From assembly GCA_910587625.1 (NCBI GenBank), contig CAJUMW010000002.1, positions 90,610 through 154,609 of the forward strand: 64,000 bases of DNA, given 5' to 3'. A program made the translations under genes and the position numbers. Below are positions 1-7,782 of this stretch, one piece after another (position 1 is the first letter of the stretch; each line of letters opens with the position of its first letter). Origin of the DNA: an uncultured Christensenellaceae bacterium. GTDB taxonomy: Bacteria > Bacillota > Clostridia > Christensenellales > Borkfalkiaceae. Below the pieces are notes generated by a model that worked only from the letters and a program-made list of their open reading frames with translations, had not been told where the DNA came from and made no database searches.

Positions 1-1
1 C

Positions 2-1699
2 ACAGGCAAGATTGACATTACGCGTGAGGAAGCACTTTTCAGCGTAAGCGAGAACGGCGGAAAGGGTGAGCAATTAAAACCCTCGGAAGTTGTAGAAACT
101 ATGCATATGTTCGGCAGCGGTAACGTAAACCTTGCCGACGCGGACGCCGATTTGGTAGTCGGTATGGAAAATCACTATGCTTCAAACGAAGAGCCCGACT
201 TAACGTTGATAAACATTTTAATGCGCGGCGGTGAAGTTTTTACGGCTGTCGAATACGATGACGACGGCAATCCCATAGAGATTAAAGATTATACGGGCAT
301 TGATTTACATTATGAATTTAACTTAATAGAAGAACTCATTCCGTCGTTACCCGGCGGCAGTTCGATAAGGGAATTGGTGGACGGTCTGCTTGAAGAAATT
401 GCCGAAACGAACGGTATTACAATCGAACAAGCCGAAGAGCTGTTGGACGAAGAGCTCGCTGAACTCGGCATAACGGTTGAAGAGTTGAGAAATATTAATC
501 CGGCGGCTGTTCTTACGGAATATGCGTTGAATTGCGAAACGTTTATAATTATGTCGCTTACCGATAATTTCGGCGCGCTGAAAGTTGAAAATAGCACAGC
601 CACCGCCGATTTGCTTTTAATGGCTCAGAATATAGTTAAAGAAGCAAAAGATTTTGTAAATTCAATCAACGGCGATACAACTATCGGAGATTTACTCAAC
701 AATAAAGCGGTAAAGGGAGTTTTAGAACCCCTGCTGAACGTAATCGAGCCTGAAATTTTCAGACAGATGCTCCCGTCGTTGACTTTGCAGATATTGGTAA
801 GCACAACGCAGTCGCAGGACGCGTTGATGCAACTGTTGGAAATTTACAACAGTGTGGATTGGGAAGCTATTTTGGTGGAACCCGACGAGGGCGCAACTAC
901 ATACGACTACCTTATAAAGTTTATTTCATCGGAGGCTTTAAGGGTTGAAGCAAGCAAAGTTATAGCTGCGCTCGAAAATGCCGAAGATATTCCGCAGCTG
1001 CCTGTGGAAATCGAGTTGCCCGTAACCCTCGACAAAATGACAATCGACTATTTTGTCAGATTTTCAGGCCATACCTTGGCAGAGTTGAAGGAAGAGGTTT
1101 TGCCTTATCTCGACTGTGTTACGGAAAACGGCGTTGTCCTCAGTTCCGAAATTTTGGGCGATAATATGTTGGACGTGGAAATTGCCGAGGCAAAAATAAT
1201 TTATACGCTCAACGGTAAAAAAGTTACCGGTCAACGCGTTAAAGCTGATTTTGTCACAAAATATTATGAAGAAGAATATATTGCCAACAACGGTGAGATT
1301 ACTTATATTTGGAATGAGGAAAGCGTTTCCTGTACTTTTGACGGCAATGTTATCTATACCGACACAGAGTATGAGCTTTACGACGTTTCAAACAATTTAG
1401 AAAAAGCTTTAATTTGCGGAACTTATTATTTTGAATCTTTGAGAATTTCTTCCGGTGGTGAAGTTGTCGAAATTAAGGTCGGAGAAGAGTATTCGGGGTT
1501 AATTTTATCTGAAAGATTTTACGTTTTGGAGTTGTATACAGACGGCACATATATTCTCACTGCAAACTATCTTCCGGTTAAAGGGCGCTGGGAACTGAGA
1601 AACGGCGTTTGCTATTTAAGTGACACGATAGAGTGCACGATAGACGGGTCGAGAATTACAATTAAACAGGAAGATGGCGATATTGTTCTCAGAAAATAA
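2..1699 (+). CDS. Unknown protein, 5'-truncated by window edge
   Basis: The reading frame is open from the first bases of the window, so the true start lies outside; about 565 residues are visible. I do not recognise the family. The visible part is acidic and mostly helical in its first two thirds, with no membrane segment. The last 100 residues look like a beta-strand-rich domain with repeated Gly/Thr/Tyr turns (for example DGTYILTANYLPVKGRW), reminiscent of lipocalin-like C-terminal domains of Clostridia lipoproteins, but that is only an impression. If a signal peptide exists it is upstream of the window. A strong terminator follows the stop, so it is the last gene of its transcript. Confidence 0.75.
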   Translation, partial: TGKIDITREEALFSVSENGGKGEQLKPSEVVETMHMFGSGNVNLADADADLVVGMENHYASNEEPDLTLINILMRGGEVFTAVEYDDDGNPIEIKDYTGIDLHYEFNLIEELIPSLPGGSSIRELVDGLLEEIAETNGITIEQAEELLDEELAELGITVEELRNINPAAVLTEYALNCETFIIMSLTDNFGALKVENSTATADLLLMAQNIVKEAKDFVNSINGDTTIGDLLNNKAVKGVLEPLLNVIEPEIFRQMLPSLTLQILVSTTQSQDALMQLLEIYNSVDWEAILVEPDEGATTYDYLIKFISSEALRVEASKVIAALENAEDIPQLPVEIELPVTLDKMTIDYFVRFSGHTLAELKEEVLPYLDCVTENGVVLSSEILGDNMLDVEIAEAKIIYTLNGKKVTGQRVKADFVTKYYEEEYIANNGEITYIWNEESVSCTFDGNVIYTDTEYELYDVSNNLEKALICGTYYFESLRISSGGEVVEIKVGEEYSGLILSERFYVLELYTDGTYILTANYLPVKGRWELRNGVCYLSDTIECTIDGSRITIKQEDGDIVLRK

Positions 1700-1703
1700 A
1701 TTG

Positions 1704-1742
1704 AAAATACGGTTTTCCCGAAAGGGGAAGCCGTATTTTTTG
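1704..1742 (+). terminator. Rho-independent terminator
   Basis: A 14-bp stem (AATACGG pairing with CCGTATT, extended by a U/G-rich section) closes a GAAA loop and is followed by a T tract, directly after the first gene. Confidence 0.9.
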
Positions 1743-1749
1743 TTTTCGT

Positions 1750-1764
1750 CGCAAATTATTTGCG
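1750..1764. promoter_or_regulatory. Palindrome upstream of promoter
   Basis: A perfect 7-1-7 inverted repeat, CGCAAAT-T-ATTTGCG, lies 17 bp upstream of the -35 box of the 1885 gene. It could be an operator; no regulator is identified. Confidence 0.3.
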
Positions 1765-1781
1765 TTAAGCGATAAAACTAA

Positions 1782-1810
1782 TTGACAAGCATTTTTAATT
1801 ATTGTAAAAT
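1782..1810 (+). promoter_or_regulatory. SigA-type promoter for surface protein gene
   Basis: A consensus -35 TTGACA (1782-1787), a 17-bp spacer and TAAAAT (1805-1810), about 75 bp before the start of the 1885 gene. Confidence 0.75.
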
Positions 1811-1884
1811 TAACAGGTACAAATAAAATTAAAAGTAAAAGTGCAACGTTTTTTGATTGTGCTTTGAATATGTGAGTTTAGCTT

Positions 1885-4293
1885 ATGAAATCTTTGAGAT
1901 TAAAATTATTTTCTATAATTGCCCTTGCTGTCGCGTTTGTGGCTTGTGTAGGCGCGTTTTTCGGATTTAATTTCGCAAACGCGGACAGAAACGTAACCGT
2001 TTCGGGTTCGAGTATTTTCTACACCACGGGAAATGCCGAAGTTTGGGCGCACGAGGTTGCCGCGGAAGAGGGCGTTGAAGACAGCACTTCTACCTATTAT
2101 TCTATGTTTGTCTTAAAGTCGGACGGAGACGGCGTCAATTACAGAAAAAATCTTGCTCATCATTGGTTCTATAACGCAAACTTCAAGTACGAAGACGAAA
2201 ATGACAAGGATAAAGACAATGACGAGGGCAACGAAGAGGTAAAAGTACTTGAAAAGGCGGAAGGCTTTTTCAATATGGATATAGGCTTCGAACTCGAGGA
2301 CGGCAAGCTTGCTTTCAAAAAATATGTAATTACCTTTGAAAGTCAGCAGTTTTCCCAAACCAAGGACAGTAAGTCTAAAAACTATATAATATTCTATCCC
2401 ACGGCTTCGGGCACCGGTCTCAACGTAGTTATAGGCAACTACGCGGAAGCGCAACTGCCCGAAAACCCCGTTGAAATCGGCTACGACAATATCAGTATCA
2501 AATTTTCCAAGAGCGAAGTCGGCGGCAACTACAATGTTACCGTATCCACGAGCGAAACTGCAAAAGTCGAGGGGGAGTTTGAGAATATAGGCGGCAACTA
2601 CGCAAGATATTCTTCCTCGTCGACGACGCCCGTAACGCCCCTTTCATTCAAAGCGGAATTCGAAGAGGGTGTTACCGCAAACGCAAAAATGGTAATGTAC
2701 AACCTCAACGGTCAAAGCTTTTTGCTTACAGGCACGCGTGAGTCGGACGGTCATCGCGTCGGCGGCACCGTAAACGACACTACGCCCCCCGTGCTCTGCC
2801 TTGACAAGGGAGTTTCCTTTATTCAGCTCGGCGGAGAAATTAGCTTCAGATATACCGTTGTCGACGTGCTTGCTTCCTCTCCCAGCATTACAACTTCATA
2901 CTTTATGCTCACCAAAAATCAGGTAAAAGACGGAGTCAATGCAGAGGACTACACCAACGAAAGTTTATTCAGAAAAGTAGCGGACAGCGACGACCAGAAG
3001 ATGATACCCCACGCTACTCACTATATCCCCAACTCAAACGACTTCGGCGCCGACAGCAGCTTCGGAGACCAGCTCGAGGCAAAGGCGGCGGTAAAGGTTT
3101 GCCTTAAACTTACCGATACTTCGTCGAGCGGCGGCGTTTCGGACTATGTAATGCTCGATTGGTTTGTTGAGGACGAGTTTATTCTTAACATAGACAGTCA
3201 AAACTATATCGCAGTTGCCGAAGATACTGTCGGCACAACGTATGCATATACAGACGGCACGGCAAGCAACCCCGACTCGGAAGAGTGGGACAACCTTGTA
3301 AAGGAATATCAGGCGGCTGTTGACGAGGCGGCAAAGGACTTGCTTGCGGGCAGTAAAAACTACTTCTATCTTCCCTCGGCTGAAAAGCTGTTCAAGGACA
3401 ATGCCACAAGATATGCGGATATGACGTTTGCTATCTATTATAACAACGGCAGTCAGCAACAGCAATCGAACAAGGCGGCAAACGCGCTTTCGATAAATAT
3501 CAGCAAAGCCGGCAGATATATGTTTACTATATTTGCAAACGACTCCGTAGCAAATCCTATGTACTATTACGACGCCGAGAACGAAAAGAAAGAGTTCACG
3601 ACAAACGATATCTGGAATATGTACGAGGAGAAGAAGGACAGCGATTTTGAGAATACGAGAAGGTATTTGCCTTGGTTCTACTTCGACGTTGAAGCTTCTG
3701 AAATTTCAATAGAAACCCCCGAAGAGCAGGACACTGCGTACGTCGGCAGCAGCTATACTCCCGAATCTTTCGATATCAACGGCGTATCTTACAACACCGA
3801 ATACAATTTATATCTCTTCAATAACGACAAATATTTTGAGGATAAGGGCGTTGCTCTCACTTACGAGCAGTTTTTAGAGCAGAAGGACGAGCTTTTGAAC
3901 GACGACGTAAACAGAAAGTGGTTCACTTATATCTACTCGAGTTCCGAGCTCAACGAGGGTACCGAGGAGTACGAAAAGTATAACGAATACGCCTGGAACA
4001 GCAGTTCGCTTACCTTCGTTCCTCAGGACGAAAACGCGTTCTACCTCATTCAATGCGTCGTAAAGAGCACCACGGGCAGCGCGCAGGAAGCTACGGCGTA
4101 TATGGCTATTGCTTCGGCGCCTCAGGTAAAGCCCTTGACAGGTGAAGATACCTGGGTTCGCGACAATATGATTTCCATTGTGCTTTTGAGCATTGCCGGC
4201 GTTTCGCTTATCGGCATTGTGCTTCTCATAGTCATTAAGCCCAAGGATAAGGGTGACCTCGACGATATGGAATTGGAAAAACCCAAAAAATAA
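1885..4293 (+). CDS. Membrane-anchored secreted surface protein, unknown function
   Basis: An 802-residue protein with an N-terminal signal peptide (basic KSLRLK, then a hydrophobic stretch ending FANADR near residue 34), a long extracellular region, one C-terminal membrane helix (about residues 760-785) and a charged cytoplasmic tail. This gives an outside-N, single-anchor topology. The extracellular part has beta-rich segments (for example PPVLCLDKGVSFIQLGGEIS) compatible with Ig-like folds, but I see no catalytic motif or LPxTG. It is monocistronic: its own TTGACA promoter precedes it and a terminator follows. An adhesin, sensor or cell-wall protein are all possible; the specific role is unknown. 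Confidence 0.85.
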   Translation: MKSLRLKLFSIIALAVAFVACVGAFFGFNFANADRNVTVSGSSIFYTTGNAEVWAHEVAAEEGVEDSTSTYYSMFVLKSDGDGVNYRKNLAHHWFYNANFKYEDENDKDKDNDEGNEEVKVLEKAEGFFNMDIGFELEDGKLAFKKYVITFESQQFSQTKDSKSKNYIIFYPTASGTGLNVVIGNYAEAQLPENPVEIGYDNISIKFSKSEVGGNYNVTVSTSETAKVEGEFENIGGNYARYSSSSTTPVTPLSFKAEFEEGVTANAKMVMYNLNGQSFLLTGTRESDGHRVGGTVNDTTPPVLCLDKGVSFIQLGGEISFRYTVVDVLASSPSITTSYFMLTKNQVKDGVNAEDYTNESLFRKVADSDDQKMIPHATHYIPNSNDFGADSSFGDQLEAKAAVKVCLKLTDTSSSGGVSDYVMLDWFVEDEFILNIDSQNYIAVAEDTVGTTYAYTDGTASNPDSEEWDNLVKEYQAAVDEAAKDLLAGSKNYFYLPSAEKLFKDNATRYADMTFAIYYNNGSQQQQSNKAANALSINISKAGRYMFTIFANDSVANPMYYYDAENEKKEFTTNDIWNMYEEKKDSDFENTRRYLPWFYFDVEASEISIETPEEQDTAYVGSSYTPESFDINGVSYNTEYNLYLFNNDKYFEDKGVALTYEQFLEQKDELLNDDVNRKWFTYIYSSSELNEGTEEYEKYNEYAWNSSSLTFVPQDENAFYLIQCVVKSTTGSAQEATAYMAIASAPQVKPLTGEDTWVRDNMISIVLLSIAGVSLIGIVLLIVIKPKDKGDLDDMELEKPKK

Positions 4294-4303
4294 CAAATAA
4301 ATT

Positions 4304-4336
4304 AAAGCGGTTGCTTAGCGCAACCGCTTTTTTTGT
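4304..4336 (+). terminator. Rho-independent terminator
   Basis: Perfect 11-bp stem AAAGCGGTTGC / GCAACCGCTTT with a 5-base loop and a following T run. Confidence 0.92.
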
Positions 4337-4341
4337 TTGAG

Positions 4342-4809
4342 TTATTTGTTAAAAGAAAGTGTAATTTCGTAAATAATTTTATTTAAAGAATAACAGATAT
4401 TTGTGTGATAGCAGGCTGTTGTTTCATTGATCTTGATTTTAATGACTCCGTTACACACATAAAAACCGTACTCAGCTCTTTCGCCCTTAAAACTTATAAA
4501 TGAAACACTGCTGTTTTCCGACTTGGCGTTAAACTCCGCGTTATCCGTAGCTTGAAAGCACGCAATCGAAAAAAGCTCTCTTACGTTTTTAAGCACGTCC
4601 TCGTCGTAAAAGTTTCCGCGCAGGTTGGGATTGTTGCCCTCGTCTGCGTACATTTCGGTAATCGCGTCGTCAAAAAACGCCCCCAAGCCTATTTGATATG
4701 CGTCCGTTATAGGCTTATCTTTATCGGCTGTCATTGCAATTATCGATAAAATAATTGCGGCAATCGACAAAACTATTGCAATTACGGATAAAATAGATTT
4801 AAGTTTCAT
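4342..4809 (-). CDS. Small N-terminally membrane-anchored protein, unknown
   Basis: A 155-residue protein. The start is the ATG at 4809, chosen because GGGGG lies 8 bases upstream; an upstream TTG in frame would place the start inside that ribosome-binding site. One strongly hydrophobic N-terminal helix (residues about 6-28, Ile/Leu/Ala rich) is followed by a soluble domain predicted to lie outside the membrane. No family is recognised. It has its own promoter (4845-4872), is transcribed convergently with the 1885 gene, and the hairpin between them can terminate both transcripts. Confidence 0.75.
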   Translation of the reverse strand: MKLKSILSVIAIVLSIAAIILSIIAMTADKDKPITDAYQIGLGAFFDDAITEMYADEGNNPNLRGNFYDEDVLKNVRELFSIACFQATDNAEFNAKSENSSVSFISFKGERAEYGFYVCNGVIKIKINETTACYHTNICYSLNKIIYEITLSFNK

Positions 4810-4844
4810 AAATTTAGCCCCCAAAAATTTTTTTGTTCAATATT

Positions 4845-4872
4845 ATTTTACATCTGAATTTAATTTTGTCAA
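4845..4872 (-). promoter_or_regulatory. Promoter for the 4809 gene
   Basis: On the minus strand, TTGACA (4872-4867), a 16-bp spacer and TAAAAT (4850-4845). Confidence 0.65.
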
Positions 4873-4891
4873 TAGAGATATCAAAAAATGC

Positions 4892-4920
4892 TTGACAAGG
4901 GTGAAATTACATATTATACT
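4892..4920 (+). promoter_or_regulatory. Promoter of metal-resistance operon
   Basis: TTGACA (4892-4897), 17-bp spacer, TATACT (4915-4920), immediately upstream of a palindromic operator and the ArsR-family gene. Confidence 0.8.
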
Positions 4921-4926
4921 ATTATC

Positions 4927-4946
4927 ATATGAATAAGCATTCATAT
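4927..4946. promoter_or_regulatory. ArsR/SmtB-type operator
   Basis: A perfect 8-4-8 palindrome, ATATGAAT-AAGC-ATTCATAT, just downstream of the -10 box. It closely matches the known operators of SmtB/CadC/CzrA repressors, so the 4977 product probably binds here and blocks transcription until metal is bound. Confidence 0.8.
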
Positions 4947-4976
4947 AAAAGCATATAATAATAACGGAGAAATAAT

Positions 4977-5330
4977 ATGGCTATAGAGTGCGGCAGCGAA
5001 AAGCTGCATGAAGAAAGAATAAAGGTTGCGCTTGAAAATATGCCTGCGGACGGGCGTATCGAGGAGATGGCGGCAAGATTTAAAGCAATAAGCGAGCCGT
5101 CGCGGCTTAAAATTTTGCTTGCGTTGGAGGGCGGAGAGCTGTGCGTGGAGCACATAGTCGACGCGGTCGGCGGAAATCAAAGCGCGGTTTCGCACCAGCT
5201 TAAAACGCTTAAAGACAACAAAATCGTAAAGAGCAGGCGCGAGGGCAAAAAGATTTTATATTCCGTGTCGGACGAACACATTATGAATATGATAGAGCTT
5301 GCGAAACAGCATTTGGACTGCGAGGAATAA
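4977..5330 (+). CDS. ArsR/SmtB-family metal-sensing repressor (CadC/CzrA-like)
   Basis: A 117-residue winged-helix repressor, normal length for the family. It has the helix-turn-helix region ending SAVSHQLKTL and the wing KSRREGKKILYS. The alpha-5 metal site is visible as D99-x-H101 and H112-x2-C115, the same spacing as the D-x-H...H-x2-H zinc site of CzrA, with Cys in the last position; an alpha-3 Cys (C56 in ELCVEH) resembles CadC. It probably derepresses the operon on Zn, Cd or Pb binding. GGAGA lies just upstream of the ATG, and the ATPase gene starts 4 bases after the stop. Confidence 0.92.
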   Translation: MAIECGSEKLHEERIKVALENMPADGRIEEMAARFKAISEPSRLKILLALEGGELCVEHIVDAVGGNQSAVSHQLKTLKDNKIVKSRREGKKILYSVSDEHIMNMIELAKQHLDCEE

Positions 5331-5334
5331 ATTT

Positions 5335-6381
5335 ATGAAAAACATAATAAAAATTTGCGGGCTCGATTGCGCCAACTGCGCAAGGGAGCTGGAAGAGGAG
5401 ATTCAAAAGATAGACGGGGTTGCGGAAGCAACCGTCGACTTTATGGCTCAAAAGGTAATTTGCGATTGCGACGGCGCAACGCTTGAAAAAGTAAAGCATT
5501 GCTGCAACAACTTCGAGGACGTTAAGGTTGTAGAGGAAAATCCCACTCAAAGCCGAGCGTTTGGAGAAAAAATAAAGATAGCAAACTTATGCTGCGCCAA
5601 CTGCGCGAGGGAACTCGAAGAGGAGTTGAATAAGCTTGAAGGGGTTCAAGCTACCGTCGATTTTGTCAATGCGAGGGTTGTTTTAAACGCGGACTCGACA
5701 GACTCGCGCGAGAAGGCAATATATGCCATTACGCATTTCGAGGATGTGAAAATAGTCGACGGCAGCGAAAGAAAAAGGTCGTTTGTACGGGAGCATTTAA
5801 AGGATATAATCTGCATAATTATAGGCGCGCTGTTCTTTATACCCGTATTTATAATCGACGTTATGGGTCTAACCGAAAATAATTTTACGCTGCAAATAGT
5901 TTCGTATGTACTGTTTTCGGTTGCGTATATTTCTGTCGGGCACCCCGTGCTTATAAACACTGCAAAAAATATTATAAAAGGCAGAGTTTTCGATGAAAAC
6001 TTTTTGATGACTATTGCCTCGCTCGGCGCGATTGCGCTTGGTGTTTTTGCCGGTGACGGTTTTGCCGAGGGCGTGGCGGTAATGCTTTTGTACCAGCTTG
6101 GAGAGCTGTTGCAGGCGGCGGCAGTCGGCTCGTCGCGCAATTCGATTTCGCAGCTTATGGATTTGAAGAGCGAGAGCGCGACTATTCTTGCAGACGGGGC
6201 TTGGCGCGTAGTATCACCCGAAGAGTTGAATATCGGGGATACGATATTAATCAAAGTCGGGGAAAAGGTGCCCGTAGACTGCCGAGTGACGGACGGCGCA
6301 AGTTCGCTGGATATGAAGAGCCTCAACGGAGAAGCCCTGCCGCGTTCGGTAAAGGAAGGGGACGAAATTTGTCGGGGGTAA
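5335..6381 (+). CDS. cadA: P1B heavy-metal ATPase, N-terminal part (frame interrupted)
   Basis: The N-terminal 348 residues of a Zn/Cd/Pb-exporting P-type ATPase. There are two heavy-metal-associated domains with CxxC metal ligands (residues 12-15 and 87-90, both in CANCAREL), then membrane helices from about residue 155 and the actuator domain. The canonical actuator TGE is degenerate, reading LNGEALP here. The frame then stops at 6379-6381 in the middle of the actuator loop (GDEICRG-stop), while the remaining protein continues one frame back. Either one base is missing (a T in the TTT run or a G in the GGGGG run) or ribosomes slip back by one at CGGGGG just before the TAA. See the second part at 6369. 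Confidence 0.85.
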   Translation: MKNIIKICGLDCANCARELEEEIQKIDGVAEATVDFMAQKVICDCDGATLEKVKHCCNNFEDVKVVEENPTQSRAFGEKIKIANLCCANCARELEEELNKLEGVQATVDFVNARVVLNADSTDSREKAIYAITHFEDVKIVDGSERKRSFVREHLKDIICIIIGALFFIPVFIIDVMGLTENNFTLQIVSYVLFSVAYISVGHPVLINTAKNIIKGRVFDENFLMTIASLGAIALGVFAGDGFAEGVAVMLLYQLGELLQAAAVGSSRNSISQLMDLKSESATILADGAWRVVSPEELNIGDTILIKVGEKVPVDCRVTDGASSLDMKSLNGEALPRSVKEGDEICRG

Positions 6382-7655
6382 TTCAAGCCGAGGTTATAAG
6401 GCGGTATTCCGACTCAGCGGTATCCAAAATACTCGAGCTTGTCGAAAACTCTACCGCCAAAAAGTCAAAGCCCGAAAAATTTATTTCTAAGTTTGCAAAG
6501 TATTACACTCCGCTTGTGTGCCTTGCGGCTGTAATTGTTGCCGCGCTGGTGCCCACGGTAATTTGCGCCGTGTCGGGCGGTTTCGGCTGGCCGGTCTATC
6601 GCGATTGGATATATAAGGCGCTCAACTTCCTTGTAATTTCCTGCCCGTGCGCGCTGGTTATTTCCGTGCCGCTTTCGTATTTCGGCGGTATCGGCAGATG
6701 CGCAAAATTCGGCATTCTCGTCAAGGGCTCGACCTGTATAGACGCGCTTGCGCTTGCAAAGGTTGCTGCATTCGACAAGACGGGTACGCTTACGGAGGGC
6801 ACTTTCGAGGTTGTTTCAAGCTCGTCAAAGCAGGCGCTCGAACTTGCGGCGGCGGCAGAAAAATATTCGTCGCACCCCATAGCCGCGGCGTTCAAAAAAA
6901 TTGCGGTAACGGCGGAGGTCACGGATATAGAGGAAGTTGCCGGCAAGGGCGTAAAATGCAAGTTCGAGGGTAAACCTTTATTGTGCGGCAACATAAAACT
7001 GCTTTTGGAAAACGCAGTCGAGTGCGAGCCGCGCGACAGTCTGTCCACGGTGGTATACGTCGCGCTTGACGGAAAATTTGTCGGCTTTGTCGAAATTGAC
7101 GACAAGATAAAGACCGACGCCGCGCAAGCTATTGCCGAGCTTAAAGGTTCGGGCGTGGAATACACCGCAATGCTTACTGGTGACAGGCGCGAGCGCGCGC
7201 AAGCCGTTGCTAACAGCGTGGGGCTGGACGGCTTTGACGCCGAGCTTTTGCCCGATGAAAAGTTGCGCATAGCCGAGTCGCTTAAACAGCGCGGCAAGCT
7301 TATATACGTCGGGGACGGAATAAACGACGCGCCCGTTATGACCGCGGCGGACTGTGCGGTTTCGATGGGTAAAGTGGGTTCGGACGCTGCCATAGAGGCA
7401 AGCGATATTGTGCTTGTGTCCGACAATATAAATCTGTTGCCCAAGGGCAGAAAGATAGCCAAGGGAACACGCAGGCTTGTCATCGAAAACATAGTCGGCT
7501 CACTGCTGGTCAAGGCAGTGATTATGGCGCTTAGCGTTGCGATAGCCGACTTTCCGCTTATCGTTTCGGTAGTGGCGGACGTGGGCGTAATGCTGCTTGC
7601 GGTGTTAAATTCGCTAAGGACAAATTTGATGGGCGGAAGCGGCAAAAAGCATTAA
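6369..7655 (+). CDS. cadA: P1B heavy-metal ATPase, C-terminal part (frame interrupted)
   Basis: The continuation of the 5335 gene in the -1 frame, starting around LSGVIQAEV. All core motifs are present: the CPC ion-binding motif (ISCPCALV), the phosphorylation motif DKTGT (Asp codon at 6774), the SHP motif of the nucleotide-binding domain, GDGINDAP, and a last helix reading VVADVGVMLLAVLNSLR, whose DVG...N..R pattern is that of the Zn/Cd/Pb subgroup (P1B-2). The full protein would be about 774 residues, normal for two-domain CadA/ZntA. The TTG at 6369 is only the first codon of homology, not a convincing start: no ribosome-binding site precedes it. Confidence 0.85.
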   Translation: MSGVIQAEVIRRYSDSAVSKILELVENSTAKKSKPEKFISKFAKYYTPLVCLAAVIVAALVPTVICAVSGGFGWPVYRDWIYKALNFLVISCPCALVISVPLSYFGGIGRCAKFGILVKGSTCIDALALAKVAAFDKTGTLTEGTFEVVSSSSKQALELAAAAEKYSSHPIAAAFKKIAVTAEVTDIEEVAGKGVKCKFEGKPLLCGNIKLLLENAVECEPRDSLSTVVYVALDGKFVGFVEIDDKIKTDAAQAIAELKGSGVEYTAMLTGDRRERAQAVANSVGLDGFDAELLPDEKLRIAESLKQRGKLIYVGDGINDAPVMTAADCAVSMGKVGSDAAIEASDIVLVSDNINLLPKGRKIAKGTRRLVIENIVGSLLVKAVIMALSVAIADFPLIVSVVADVGVMLLAVLNSLRTNLMGGSGKKH

Positions 7656-7677
7656 AAAATCAATGTAAAATTCAATC

Positions 7678-7718
7678 AAATTCTGCAATTGTAATTCAAA
7701 CGATTGCAGAATTTTTTT
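7678..7718 (+). terminator. Rho-independent terminator
   Basis: AAATTCTGCAAT pairs with ATTGCAGAATTT around a 13-base loop, followed by T7, closing the metal-resistance operon. Confidence 0.88.
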
Positions 7719-7782
7719 GTATATGTTATCATTGTAATATACTTGTGAAAAACGAGTGAAAACGCAAAGGAGGTTCACTTTA

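Noticed and set aside
7719..7782. Promoter for the permease gene
   Set aside because: A TAATAT/TATACT is present near 7735-7743, but no acceptable -35 box is found at 15-18 bp, so it was not listed.
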